Assembly: GCA_937959395.1 (NCBI GenBank)
Contig: CALGLR010000031.1
Coordinates: 1-64,000, forward strand
Origin: an uncultured Flavobacteriaceae bacterium
GTDB lineage: Bacteria > Bacteroidota > Bacteroidia > Flavobacteriales > Flavobacteriaceae
DNA: 64,000 bases
Direction: 5' to 3'
Part shown: piece by piece, positions 9,220 through 18,707 of the stretch
How positions within the stretch are numbered: position 1 is the stretch's first letter
How the letters are laid out: the number at the start of each line of letters is the position of its first letter
The notes under the pieces: generated by a model
Told to the model about the DNA's origin: nothing
Database searches by the model: none
The model's input: only the letters and a program-made list of their open reading frames with translations
Translations under genes and position numbers: made by a program

Positions 9220-10860
9220 ATGAAAAGAAGAGATTTTATTCAGTATGCTGGTTTGGGAGCTGGTGCTTTAATGGTGCCGTCCATACTTATGGGAAATAAT
9301 ATTCCTGTTGAAGCATTACTAGACCCAGGAATGGATACAACCCTTAAAAAAAGAATGGCAGATATTGCCTTGAATACGGCAAAATCTTTAGGGGCTACCT
9401 ATGCAGATGCTAGAATAGGAAGATATTTAAACCAGTTTGTATTTACAAGAGAAGATAAGGTTCAAAATGTAGTAAATACAGAATCTTTTGGAATAGGGAT
9501 ACGAGTAATCGTTAATGGAACTTGGGGTTTTGCTTCTACGAATTCAGTTACCGATGAAGGTATAAAGAAAGCAACAGATCAAGCGGTTGCTATTGCAAAA
9601 GCAAACTCAAAAATTCAAAAAGTTCCGGTAATTCTTGCTCCAGTAGCTTCTCACGGGGAAACGTCTTGGAAAACACCTATAAAAAAGGATTTTAAGGACG
9701 TGCCAGTTTCAGAAAAAGTAGATCTTTTATTAAGCGCTAATGCAGCAGCTTTAAGTAATGGCGCTAATTATGTTAATTCTGGACTTTTCATGGTAAATGA
9801 ACAAAAGTATTTTGCTTCTACAGAAGGGTCTTATATCGATCAAGACATACACAGAATATGGCCAACTTTTGGAGTCACTGCTATAGACAGAGCTTCTGGC
9901 AAGTTCAAATCTAGACAAGCAATGAGTGCACCAATGGGTATGGGTTATGAATATATGGACGGTCTTGATTCTGAAAAATTAAAAGGTCCGGAGGGTCTTA
10001 AATTATACAGAGGAAGTTATGATATGATTGAAGACGCCACTTTAGCAGCAAAACAAGCTAAGGAAATGTTAACAGCGAAATCGGTAAATGCAGGAAAATA
10101 TGATTTGGTTTTAGAGCCTAATCATTTAGGATTAACCATTCATGAGTCTGTAGGGCATCCATTAGAATTAGATCGTGTACTAGGTTATGAAGCTAATTAT
10201 GCAGGAACAAGTTTCGCAACTCTAGATAAATGGAAATCTAAAAACTTTAAATACGGAAGTGATATTGTTAACCTTGTTGCAGATAAAACACAGCCAGGAT
10301 CTCTTGGTGCCGTTGGTTTTGATGATGAAGGTGTAAAAACTAAGGGTTGGGATTTAGTTCGTAATGGAGTTCTTACTAATTATCAAGCGATTCGAGATCA
10401 AGTACACATGATAGATCAAAACGAATCTCATGGTTGTTGTTATGCTCAAAGTTGGAACGATGTACAATTTCAGCGTATGCCAAATGTTTCTCTTGAAGCT
10501 GGTAAAGAAAAATACAGTATTGACGACATGATTAAAGATGTAGAAAAAGGAATTTATATTGCTGGTAGAGGATCGTATTCTATAGATCAGCAACGTTATA
10601 ACTTCCAGTTTGGAGGAACTGTTTATTATGAAATTAAAGACGGAAAAATTGTAGGCATGTTAGATGATGTAGCATATCAATCTAACACACAAGAGTTTTG
10701 GAATTCTTGTACTAAGATTTGTGACAAAAGTGATTACCGTATGTTTGGATCATTTTTCGATGGTAAAGGGCAGCCTTCTCAAGTAAGTGCTGTTTCTCAT
10801 GGTAGTGCAACGACTCGATTTAATAACATTAACGTCATTAATACGGGTAGAACCATTTAA
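9220..10860 (+). CDS. tldD: TldD family metalloprotease with Tat signal
   Basis: TldD-type subunit of the TldD/TldE (PmbA) zinc protease, which in E. coli matures microcin B17 and degrades CcdA. From the ATG at 9220 the protein is 546 residues and begins MKRRDFIQYAGLGAGALMVP, a twin-arginine signal. A GTG at 9181 would add 13 residues and bury the signal, so 9220 is preferred. The zinc motif HExxxH is HESVGH at about residues 308-313, followed by ELDRVLGYE. GRGSYSIDQQRYNFQFGG is typical of the C-terminal half. The tldE partner follows 32 bp downstream. The Tat signal implies an exported, folded complex, unlike the E. coli cytosolic one. Confidence 0.9.
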   Translation: MKRRDFIQYAGLGAGALMVPSILMGNNIPVEALLDPGMDTTLKKRMADIALNTAKSLGATYADARIGRYLNQFVFTREDKVQNVVNTESFGIGIRVIVNGTWGFASTNSVTDEGIKKATDQAVAIAKANSKIQKVPVILAPVASHGETSWKTPIKKDFKDVPVSEKVDLLLSANAAALSNGANYVNSGLFMVNEQKYFASTEGSYIDQDIHRIWPTFGVTAIDRASGKFKSRQAMSAPMGMGYEYMDGLDSEKLKGPEGLKLYRGSYDMIEDATLAAKQAKEMLTAKSVNAGKYDLVLEPNHLGLTIHESVGHPLELDRVLGYEANYAGTSFATLDKWKSKNFKYGSDIVNLVADKTQPGSLGAVGFDDEGVKTKGWDLVRNGVLTNYQAIRDQVHMIDQNESHGCCYAQSWNDVQFQRMPNVSLEAGKEKYSIDDMIKDVEKGIYIAGRGSYSIDQQRYNFQFGGTVYYEIKDGKIVGMLDDVAYQSNTQEFWNSCTKICDKSDYRMFGSFFDGKGQPSQVSAVSHGSATTRFNNINVINTGRTI

Positions 10861-10892
10861 AAACTTGTTTTACTACAAATACTAAAAACATC

Positions 10893-12209
10893 ATGGCAAT
10901 ATATACAAAAGAAGAAGCAAGAAAAATAATGGAAAAAGCATTGCGTTTTTCCACAGCAGATACTTGCGTAATAAACATAAGTGGCAGTGAAAGCGGTAAT
11001 ATACGTTATGCCAGAAATACAGTGTCTACTGCAGGACACAGATCGAATCAAACACTAGCAGTACAATCTAGTTTTGGAAAAAAATCAGGAACAGCAACTA
11101 TAGATGAATTTGATGATGAGTCGCTTAAAAAAGTAGTGTCTAGAGCAGAAGAATTAGCAAAACTATCTCCTGAGAATCCAGAATTTATGGAGCCATTAGG
11201 ACCGCAAAATTATGATGAATCGATCACTTATAGTGAATCAACTGCTAAAATAACACCAGAATTTCGTGCAGAGATAGCGAATAGCAGTATAGAACCAGCT
11301 GTAAGTAAAGATACTACTGCAGCAGGGTTTTTTAACGATTCTGCAGGTTTTAGTGCCATGTTAAACTCTAAAGGGCTTTTTGCATACAACAAGTCGACTA
11401 ATATCGATTTTACAGTTACTATAAGAAGTAATGATGGTACTGGATCTGGTTGGGTTACGAGAGACTTTAATGACGTTAACAAATTTAATGCGGCAAAAGC
11501 TTCTAAAGTTGCTATTGATAAAGCCGTTTTATCTAGAGAAGCTAAAGCAATAGAACCTGGTAAGTATACTGTAATCTTAGAACCAGCAGCATCTGTTGGC
11601 CTTTTAGGAAATATGGCGCGATCTTTTAGTGCACGTACTGCAGATGAAGGACGTAGTTTTATGTCTAAAGAAGGAGGCGGAACTAAATTAGGAGAAAAAA
11701 TTGTAGATGAGCGCGTAAATATTTATTCAGATCCTCTAAATTCTCAGGTACCAACTGGAACATGGAATGGTGATGGTCAACCTTTAAAAAGGATGGACTG
11801 GATAAAAAACGGAGCCGTTAAAAACCTTGCTTACGGCAGGTATTGGGCAAAAGAAAAAGGAGTTAAACCAGTTCCTTTTCCTTCTAATTTTATTATGGAG
11901 GGTGGAGATGCTTCGTTAGAAGATTTAATTAAAGGAACTAAAAAAGGAATTTTAGTAACACGATTATGGTACATACGAGGTGTAGATCCACAAACATTAT
12001 TATATACAGGGTTAACTAGAGATGGTACTTTTTATATTGAAAACGGAAAAATAAAATATCCGGTAAAGAACTTTAGATTTAATGAGAGTCCAATTATTAT
12101 GCTTAATAATTTAGAAGCTTTAGGTCAACAAGTTAGAATAGATGGCGATTTAATTCCTTATATGAAAATAAGAGACTTTACGTTTACAAGTTTGTCTGAC
12201 GCTGTATAA
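10893..12209 (+). CDS. tldE: TldE/PmbA family protein, partner of TldD
   Basis: 438 residues of the TldD/PmbA family lacking the HExxxH motif, hence the TldE-like non-catalytic partner. Family segments include NIRYARNTVSTAGH, SFSARTADEGRSFM and PTGTWNGDGQPLKRMDW. The C-terminal half has the GDASLEDLIKGTKKGILVTR motif followed by a GLTRDGTFYIENGKI strand. No signal peptide is apparent, so its compartment relative to the Tat-dependent TldD is unclear; it might be carried through Tat in complex with its partner. It is 32 bp downstream of tldD in the same operon. Confidence 0.88.
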   Translation: MAIYTKEEARKIMEKALRFSTADTCVINISGSESGNIRYARNTVSTAGHRSNQTLAVQSSFGKKSGTATIDEFDDESLKKVVSRAEELAKLSPENPEFMEPLGPQNYDESITYSESTAKITPEFRAEIANSSIEPAVSKDTTAAGFFNDSAGFSAMLNSKGLFAYNKSTNIDFTVTIRSNDGTGSGWVTRDFNDVNKFNAAKASKVAIDKAVLSREAKAIEPGKYTVILEPAASVGLLGNMARSFSARTADEGRSFMSKEGGGTKLGEKIVDERVNIYSDPLNSQVPTGTWNGDGQPLKRMDWIKNGAVKNLAYGRYWAKEKGVKPVPFPSNFIMEGGDASLEDLIKGTKKGILVTRLWYIRGVDPQTLLYTGLTRDGTFYIENGKIKYPVKNFRFNESPIIMLNNLEALGQQVRIDGDLIPYMKIRDFTFTSLSDAV

Positions 12210-12331
12210 CAAGTATAATATTAAAAAACTGGTTGTCTTGATTTATTCATGTTAACCAGTTTTTTATTTATGAGGATAGAAGTTAGTATGATTACCTGTA
12301 AAAACAAAAATAGTTACTAATTTGTCCGTTC

Positions 12332-12367
12332 GAGCCTTTCGACTGGCGCTCAAGACAGGCTAAAGTC
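12332..12367. repeat. Dispersed REP-like repeat, copy 1
   Basis: A ~36-bp sequence beginning GAGCCTTTCGACT and ending CAAGACAGGCTAAAGTC, with AGCCT and AGGCT as complementary ends of a hairpin. A second copy lies at 13183-13218, differing at only a few bases. Both are in intergenic gaps flanking the DUF4159 gene. Confidence 0.75.
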
Positions 12368-12485
12368 CAGAACTATATAGAACTATAGCTTCAGAAAAGT
12401 CCGACTTGATATCGATAGTTAGAAAAGTAGCTTAATAAGTATTAATTTACCTATTTACATTTATTATTGAATATTAAAATAAACT

Positions 12486-13109
12486 GTGCTGAATAATAAA
12501 TTTTTCTTTACGCGTTTGCAATACGAATCAGGAGATTGGGATGTAGACCAACGCATGCCATCCAATTTACTGAATTCTTTAGTAGAGTACACGACATTAG
12601 AAGTAGATACTCAAGAGAAGATTATTGCTTTAAATAGCGAAGAACTATTCAAAAGCCCTTTTTGTTACATTTCAGGACATAAATTGGTGCAATTCACAGA
12701 AAAAGAAGGCGAAAATTTTAAAAACTATGTCAATAATGGCGGTTTTGTATTTGCCGATGATTGTAATCATGATATAGACGGTTTGTTTTCTAAATCTTTT
12801 GAGAAACAAATGGATACTCTTTTTGGTCCTAATGCATTAAAAAAGATTCCTAATGATCATGAGATTTATAATATTTTTTTTGAATTTGAAGACGGTCCTC
12901 CTACAACATCTCAAGAATTAAATGGATGGGGAGATGATATTGTACATGATTATTTAAAAGCAATTATTGTTAATGGTAGAATAGCAGTTTTATTCAGTAA
13001 TAAAGATTATGGTTGTGAATGGGATTACGACTTTAGAAATAAACGATGGTATAAAATAGATAATACTCGTTTTGGAGTAAATATTGTAATGTATGCTTTA
13101 ACATCTTGA
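12486..13109 (+). CDS. DUF4159 domain-containing protein
   Basis: 207 residues covering essentially only the DUF4159 domain, whose fold resembles glutamine amidotransferases/ThuA. Visible motifs: FTRLQYESGDWDVDQRMP at the start, YISGHKLVQFTEKEGENFKNYV, GGFVFADDCNH, and NKDYGCEWDYDF near the end. The family recurrently precedes MoxR-DUF58-BatA genes in Bacteroidota, as here. A GTG at 12486 is the best start because the domain begins almost at once and no ATG lies upstream in frame nearby. Both flanking gaps (276 and 189 bp) carry a REP-like repeat, so it may be transcribed separately from the tld genes. Function unknown. Confidence 0.85.
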   Translation: MLNNKFFFTRLQYESGDWDVDQRMPSNLLNSLVEYTTLEVDTQEKIIALNSEELFKSPFCYISGHKLVQFTEKEGENFKNYVNNGGFVFADDCNHDIDGLFSKSFEKQMDTLFGPNALKKIPNDHEIYNIFFEFEDGPPTTSQELNGWGDDIVHDYLKAIIVNGRIAVLFSNKDYGCEWDYDFRNKRWYKIDNTRFGVNIVMYALTS

Positions 13110-13182
13110 AAAGAGGAATTTGGTATTAGTTAAGTTTAATGATATTTTATAGATTATAATATTAGATGAATAATGTCAGGTT

Positions 13183-13218
13183 GAGCCTTTCGACTATCGC
13201 TCAAGACAGGCTAAAATC
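13183..13218. repeat. Dispersed REP-like repeat, copy 2
   Basis: Second copy of the repeat seen at 12332-12367, same orientation: GAGCCTTTCGACT..CGCTCAAGACAGGCTAAA. TTTCGA at 13188-13193 has its complement TCGAAA just downstream of the core, extending the hairpin. Confidence 0.75.
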
Positions 13219-13298
13219 GAAACCTTAGAAAACAACTATCAAATAAGAATAAGGTTCCTCTCTCTATCGGCAGATATGTTGGGATTAAAAATAATAAA

Positions 13299-14288
13299 AT
13301 GAATAAAGATTTAGTAATTATAGAAAAAGAGGTTACTGCGCTTACTAAAAAGCTACATAGTTTAAAAAAGGAGATTGCTAAAATCATTATAGGGCAGGAA
13401 GACGCAATAGATCAATTGCTTATTACTTTTTTAGCAGGAGGTCATGCACTATTAGAAGGCGTTCCTGGATTGGCAAAAACATTAATGATTAGAACATTAT
13501 CTGATGCTATCGATTTAAATTTTAAACGCATTCAATTTACGCCAGATCTCATGCCTTCAGATATTATTGGGACAGAAATCTTAGAAGAAGATCATAGTAC
13601 AGGAAAAAAGTTTTTTAAATTTAATAAAGGACCACTTTTCGCTAATATTATCTTGGCCGATGAAATTAATAGAACGCCACCAAAAACGCAAGCTGCTTTA
13701 TTAGAAGCGATGCAAGAATTTGAAGTGACTTATTCTGGTAAAACCTATCGTTTAGATCGTCCGTTTTTTATTCTAGCGACACAAAACCCAATAGAACAAT
13801 CGGGGACCTTTATGTTGCCAGAAGCACAACAAGATCGCTTTCTGCTTTATATTAAAGTGGGTTACCCGAGTGAAGTAGACGAAACGACAATTTTAAAAAA
13901 TACTACAGGAACACATAAAAAGGAAATACAAAAAGTAATTAGTGGTGAAGATATTGTTAGATTACAAGAATTAGTAAGAGAAATTCCTATAAGTGATGAG
14001 CTTATAAATTATGTAAGTAAATTAGTAAGAGCTACAAGGCCAGAAACGTCTACCATTCCTTATGTTAAAGAATGGGTAAACTGGGGAGCAGGACCTCGAG
14101 CTGGGCAAGCAATGATTTTAACAGCAAAAGCATTGGCTTTATTAGAAGGACGGCTATCTGTTACGCTAGAAGATATTAAGAACGTATCTCTACCCGTTTT
14201 ACGCCATCGAATTGTGATTAACTTTAGAGCTGAATCTGAAGGGATTACTACAGATGAGGTTACTAAAACGTTATTAAAATCCTTATAA
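13299..14288 (+). CDS. MoxR family AAA+ ATPase
   Basis: 329 residues, a full-length MoxR ATPase, a chaperone-like AAA+ protein thought to assist maturation of VWA-domain proteins. Walker A is GVPGLAKT (about residue 50), Walker B is ILADEINRTPPKTQAALLEA, and the MoxR hallmark LATQNPIEQSGTFMLPEAQ and a QDRFLLYIKV sensor segment are present. It starts a run of five closely packed plus-strand genes (DUF58 22 bp downstream) in the order of the Bacteroidota aerotolerance-like (Bat) cluster. Confidence 0.95.
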   Translation: MNKDLVIIEKEVTALTKKLHSLKKEIAKIIIGQEDAIDQLLITFLAGGHALLEGVPGLAKTLMIRTLSDAIDLNFKRIQFTPDLMPSDIIGTEILEEDHSTGKKFFKFNKGPLFANIILADEINRTPPKTQAALLEAMQEFEVTYSGKTYRLDRPFFILATQNPIEQSGTFMLPEAQQDRFLLYIKVGYPSEVDETTILKNTTGTHKKEIQKVISGEDIVRLQELVREIPISDELINYVSKLVRATRPETSTIPYVKEWVNWGAGPRAGQAMILTAKALALLEGRLSVTLEDIKNVSLPVLRHRIVINFRAESEGITTDEVTKTLLKSL

Positions 14289-14309
14289 AGCACATAAATA
14301 AAAATAGTC

Positions 14310-15206
14310 GTGAAAAACAATTATCATCAACTTTTAAAACCTGAATTATTAAATACTGTTTCAGGTTTAGCGCTTACTGCCCGAATAATTCTAGATGGTC
14401 ATTTAGCAGGAATCAATAAGAGTAAAAGTGTAGGATCGGGAATGGAGTTTAGTCAATTTAGAAACTATCAACCCGGGGATGATTTAAGATTACTAGATTG
14501 GAAAATGTTAGCCCGTTCTGATCGCTATTATATTAAACAAGCTGAAACAGAAACAAATATTGCGATAAAGTTCATTATTGATGCGAGCCATTCCATGTCA
14601 CATACAGAAGATGGAGTATCTAAAATAGATTATGCGAGAATATTAGTAGCTTCTTTGGCTTATATATCCCAAAACCAAGGAGACGCTGTTGGTTTATTTG
14701 CATTAAATGAAACTCAATTACATAGCATCTATCCAAAAGTTGAAAAACAACACTATAATAGATTGTTACAAGAATTGCTATTGATTAAAACGGAAGGAAA
14801 ATGGCCTGAGGAATCTAACGTTACAAAACAATTACACAATAGAAATGGAAAAGAATTGCTCTTTTTTATTACTGATTTGTACGAGAACAGCTCCGAGCTT
14901 AATAAGTTTATTAAGAGGTTGAAAACAACAAAAAATGAAGTTATAGTATTACACCTTATTGGTAAAAACGAACTAGAGTTTAACTATAAAGGAATGGTAA
15001 CCTTTAAAGACTTAGAAACAGGAGTAAAACTAAAAGTAGATGCTAAAAAAGCAAAAAAGGAATACTTGAAATCTCTTGATTTACTATTGAAAAAAACAAA
15101 AGACGAATTGCTATCGAATGCTATAAATTATGAGCAATTTGTTATGGGAGAATCGATGGCAGAAACCATACAATTTTTCTTAAAAAAACGAAATAGATTA
15201 CGGTAA
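14310..15206 (+). CDS. DUF58 domain-containing protein (VWA-like)
   Basis: 298-residue DUF58 protein. The diagnostic segment SQFRNYQPGDDLRLLDWKM is at residues ~47-65, followed by IKFIIDASHSMSH, a metal-ion-dependent adhesion-site-like DxSxS sequence of a VWA-type fold. No membrane segment is seen. The start is a GTG at 14310, 21 nt after the moxR stop. MoxR and DUF58 proteins are almost always encoded together and are presumed to interact. The next gene begins 1 nt after the stop, indicating tight co-transcription. Confidence 0.93.
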   Translation: MKNNYHQLLKPELLNTVSGLALTARIILDGHLAGINKSKSVGSGMEFSQFRNYQPGDDLRLLDWKMLARSDRYYIKQAETETNIAIKFIIDASHSMSHTEDGVSKIDYARILVASLAYISQNQGDAVGLFALNETQLHSIYPKVEKQHYNRLLQELLLIKTEGKWPEESNVTKQLHNRNGKELLFFITDLYENSSELNKFIKRLKTTKNEVIVLHLIGKNELEFNYKGMVTFKDLETGVKLKVDAKKAKKEYLKSLDLLLKKTKDELLSNAINYEQFVMGESMAETIQFFLKKRNRLR

Positions 15207-15207
15207 T

Positions 15208-16503
15208 ATGCACTTTCTAAATCCCACATATTTATGGGCTTTTTTGGGGCTTTTAGTTCCCATAGCAATACATTTATGGAATAAAAAAGAAAGCAAAACG
15301 ATTCAAATAGGTAGTGTTCAATTACTAAGTGAGTCTAATGTTAAAAAAAGTAAACGCATTCAATTTAATGAATTGTTGTTGTTATTGCTTCGGTTAATAT
15401 TACTAGGAGTTTTAGTACTTATTCTTGCCGCTCCGCAAATTAGAAAACAACAAGCTAACAGCTCCATTACTTATATAATAGAACCGTCTCTAAGACATAA
15501 TAAAAGTGTAAAAACAATTATAGATAGTTTAGCGAGTAACGATAAAGCGCGTTGGTTAAAAAAAGGGTTTCCAGAAATTAAAGATCTAACTGAAAAAGAC
15601 AGAGTTTCTACGCCAAAATATTGGCAATTAGTTAAAGCGATGGATAATTTGCCAACAGATAGCATTGTTGTTTTTACCAAAGCGCTACTTTCTGGGGTAG
15701 AGGGAATTCGACCAAAAATTAATAAAAATATAGAATGGATCGTTCCACCATTAGAAAATGAATTTAAAAAGCTTGTAAAAGCGACTCAAAAAGAAAAAGA
15801 ATTGGAATTGATTTCTATGTCAAGTTCAAATCAATTTACAACATTAAAGAAAGAATATGTCGCTGCTAATAGTTCAGGAATAGAATGGAATGGAACAAAA
15901 GATAGTCTTGTTTTCGATACTAAAAGTAATCGCGAAATAGTTGCTCTTTATAAAGATAAACCCATTCAGGTTCAACTGTTTTATAATAACGATTTGCTTT
16001 CTGAAAAAAACTATATTGAAGCCACTTTTAACGCATTGTCTAAATATTTAAAACATGAGATAAAGGTTACAGTTACCAAAGATAAAGCCGATTTAAAAGT
16101 TGCAGGGTTTGATCTTACTATATGGCTAAGTGAAGAAAATGTGTCGAAAGATTTTAATAGACTGCTCATTTATAAACCTAATAGTACTGCAAATTCACTT
16201 ATAGAAAAAGGCTCTACAAACAGTATTTTCTATCTAACCAATACTTTAAATACAGAAAACACAATAACGCAACATCTAGCAGAAGAGTTGCTAAAATTAC
16301 TAGATAGGTACAAAGAAACTAATGAGGGAATTAACCATTTAGACCAGCGTAAATTAGCATTACAAGAACTACTTCCAAGACGCTCAAACGAGACGAGTAG
16401 TGTGCAAAAAGGGTCGCTTTTTAATCTTTCTCAATGGTTGTGGCCTTTGTTAATGTTCTTATTGATTGTTGAACGTTTAATTGCAAAATGGAGACGACAA
16501 TGA
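15208..16503 (+). CDS. BatA-like membrane protein (N-terminal double-TM domain)
   Basis: 431 residues. The N-terminus (FLNPTYLWAFLGLLVPIAIH ... QFNELLLLLLRLILLGVLVL) is the BatA-type N-terminal domain with two membrane helices. The middle is soluble, with a beta-rich region at ~60-380, and a third helix (LFNLSQWLWPLLMFLLIVER) lies near the C-terminus. A VWA DxSxS motif is not evident, so it is a BatA-domain protein rather than full BatA. It probably sits in the inner membrane with most of its mass periplasmic and works with the DUF58/MoxR pair. The TGA overlaps the start of the next gene as ATGA. Confidence 0.82.
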   Translation: MHFLNPTYLWAFLGLLVPIAIHLWNKKESKTIQIGSVQLLSESNVKKSKRIQFNELLLLLLRLILLGVLVLILAAPQIRKQQANSSITYIIEPSLRHNKSVKTIIDSLASNDKARWLKKGFPEIKDLTEKDRVSTPKYWQLVKAMDNLPTDSIVVFTKALLSGVEGIRPKINKNIEWIVPPLENEFKKLVKATQKEKELELISMSSSNQFTTLKKEYVAANSSGIEWNGTKDSLVFDTKSNREIVALYKDKPIQVQLFYNNDLLSEKNYIEATFNALSKYLKHEIKVTVTKDKADLKVAGFDLTIWLSEENVSKDFNRLLIYKPNSTANSLIEKGSTNSIFYLTNTLNTENTITQHLAEELLKLLDRYKETNEGINHLDQRKLALQELLPRRSNETSSVQKGSLFNLSQWLWPLLMFLLIVERLIAKWRRQ

Positions 16504-18707
16504 GAGCAGGTTATAAATTATTAAACGGGTATAAAAAACGCTGGCAATTTATTAGGTGGTTAGAAGTCGTGTTGGTTGCCTTAGGGCCTGTAATATTAAT
16601 ATATGTCATTATTCTTAAAGTCTTACCAGCAATACTATTTTTTGTAGCACTATTTATTGGTTTAGCACTTCTTAAGAAACCATGGAAAACCACTTTAGAA
16701 AAAGTAAGCGCTTTTATAGATGAAAATTTGACTACTGCAGAATATAGCTCAGGATTGTTATTAAATCCTGATGAAAATTTATCTAATATCGCCAAGCTGC
16801 AACAGCATAAAATTACCGAAACATTACAAAAGCGATTAAAGTCTTTAAATCCGCCACATCATTTAAAGAAAGCCAGTTTTTTGCTATTAGCATTTGTAAT
16901 ACTAAGTATTTTTGCCTCACAGTTCGATGTTCTAAGTCAGTTTCAAAAGTTAGAAACGGGAAACTCAATAAAATCGCCTATTATTTTTAAGGCTATAGAC
17001 AGTACAACTAATACGTTAGAAAAAGTACCAGTATTAACCTATCAAAGTGTTTATATAGGGTATCCAGAATACACACAAAAAAAAGATTACCGAAGTTCGA
17101 AAATGAATATTAAAGCCCTTGAAGGAGCGAAAGTCTCTTGGCGTATTAATTTCAATACGCCTATAAAAAGTGCAGTACTTCAAAGTATGGATAAAAATTT
17201 CCCAATGCGAAAAACTAAAGCGGGTTATGTGTTCTATACGGTTTTAAAAGAATCAGGTTTTTATAACTTTCAATTTACCAGTTTAGAAGGCATTTCTTAT
17301 ACTTCAGATTTATATGCTATTGAAGTCATTGAAGATAAACGACCAAAAATAGAAGTGCCCAATTTAAAGCCTTTCACTTCTTTTTCAGATGAAAAACAAA
17401 AACAGCTTACTTTAGAAACTATTATTACAGATGATTATGGCGTTGGTTCTGCAAAAATTATTGCAACAGTAACTAAAGGTAAAGGGGAATCGGTTAAGTT
17501 TAGAGAGGAACAATTAAGTTTTGAAAACACATTCGTTTCAGGAAGTAAAACTGTAAAATTAAGAAAAACGATTAATCTTGACAGTTTAAAAATGGGACCT
17601 GGAGACGAATTGTATTTTTACGTTGAAGCCAAAGATTCAAAGACTCCTGTTGCTAACAGATCACGAAGTGAAACATTTTTTGCTGTAATAAAAGATGATG
17701 AAACAGATGAGTTTGAAGTAGAAGGAACTATGGGAGTCGATCAACTCCCCGATTATTTTAGAAGTCAGCGACAATTGATTATCGATACCGAAAAACTAAT
17801 TAAAGAGCGGCCGAATTTAACCGATAAAGACTTTAAGTTTAGAAGTAATGAATTGGGATTTGACCAAAAAGCACTTCGTTTAAAGTATGCCGAGTTTATG
17901 GGAGAAGAAACCGATTCGGGTATCGCAACTAACCAGCAAATAGAAGTAGAAGAAGATCACGACGACGACCATAACCCGTTAGCTGGTTATACGCATGATC
18001 ATGATAGTGATAATGAGCACAATTTAGTTTCAGAAGATGAAAGTAAGAAAGCAAAAGATCCATTAGAGGAGTATTTACATAATCACGACGATCCAGAAGA
18101 ATCTACTCTTTTTACGGAATCGTTAAAAGCTAAATTACGAAAGGCATTAAATGAAATGTGGGATGCCGAATTGCATTTGCGAGTTTATAATCCAAAAGAA
18201 TCTTTGTCTTACCAATATAGAGCCCTAAAATTAATTCAAGACATAAAAAATAGTGCCCGTATTTACGTACATCGTATCGGGTTTGATCCACCTCCAATTA
18301 AAGAAGATAAAAGATTGAGTGGAAAAATTGATAAGGTAATTAGCTTCAAAAAAAATGAAGAGTTAACAGAAAAGAACGCGTACTTGTATATGCAAGAAGC
18401 ACTCAAACGAATTACGGTATTGCGAGAGGGAGATGGTGTATTAACCGTAAAAGATAAATTACTGTTTGAAAAAGCAGGAAATGAATTAGCGATTAAGGCG
18501 ATAGAGAATCCTGGAAAATATTTAAAAACGTTACAGCAATTAAAGCAGCTAACTGAGATTAGTAAAACCACTAAAAATTTTCTTGCAGAAGTACAAAACG
18601 GTTTGTTTTTAGCGCTTCCTAAATTAAAAAGAAGCCCAAGTAGACAAGACGCTTCAATAGATGAAATTAATAGATTATTGCTAAAAGAGTTTGAGGTTTA
18701 TGATTGA
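16500..18707 (+). CDS. Large DUF4175-like membrane protein with His/Asp-rich loop
   Basis: 735 residues from the ATG at 16500, which overlaps the preceding stop as ATGA; an in-frame ATG at 16488 is a less likely alternative. Two N-terminal membrane segments (VVLVALGPVILIYVIIL and a following helix) and a third near residue 125 precede a long soluble region. Residues ~200-400 look like Ig-type beta domains (DELYFYVEAKDSKTP). Residues ~480-530 are unusually rich in His, Asp and Glu (EEDHDDDHNPL, THDHDSDNEH, LHNHDDPEE), suggestive of metal binding. The C-terminal ~180 residues are helical. The family accompanies MoxR/DUF58/BatA genes in Bacteroidota; its role is unknown. Confidence 0.75.
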   Translation: MRAGYKLLNGYKKRWQFIRWLEVVLVALGPVILIYVIILKVLPAILFFVALFIGLALLKKPWKTTLEKVSAFIDENLTTAEYSSGLLLNPDENLSNIAKLQQHKITETLQKRLKSLNPPHHLKKASFLLLAFVILSIFASQFDVLSQFQKLETGNSIKSPIIFKAIDSTTNTLEKVPVLTYQSVYIGYPEYTQKKDYRSSKMNIKALEGAKVSWRINFNTPIKSAVLQSMDKNFPMRKTKAGYVFYTVLKESGFYNFQFTSLEGISYTSDLYAIEVIEDKRPKIEVPNLKPFTSFSDEKQKQLTLETIITDDYGVGSAKIIATVTKGKGESVKFREEQLSFENTFVSGSKTVKLRKTINLDSLKMGPGDELYFYVEAKDSKTPVANRSRSETFFAVIKDDETDEFEVEGTMGVDQLPDYFRSQRQLIIDTEKLIKERPNLTDKDFKFRSNELGFDQKALRLKYAEFMGEETDSGIATNQQIEVEEDHDDDHNPLAGYTHDHDSDNEHNLVSEDESKKAKDPLEEYLHNHDDPEESTLFTESLKAKLRKALNEMWDAELHLRVYNPKESLSYQYRALKLIQDIKNSARIYVHRIGFDPPPIKEDKRLSGKIDKVISFKKNEELTEKNAYLYMQEALKRITVLREGDGVLTVKDKLLFEKAGNELAIKAIENPGKYLKTLQQLKQLTEISKTTKNFLAEVQNGLFLALPKLKRSPSRQDASIDEINRLLLKEFEVYD

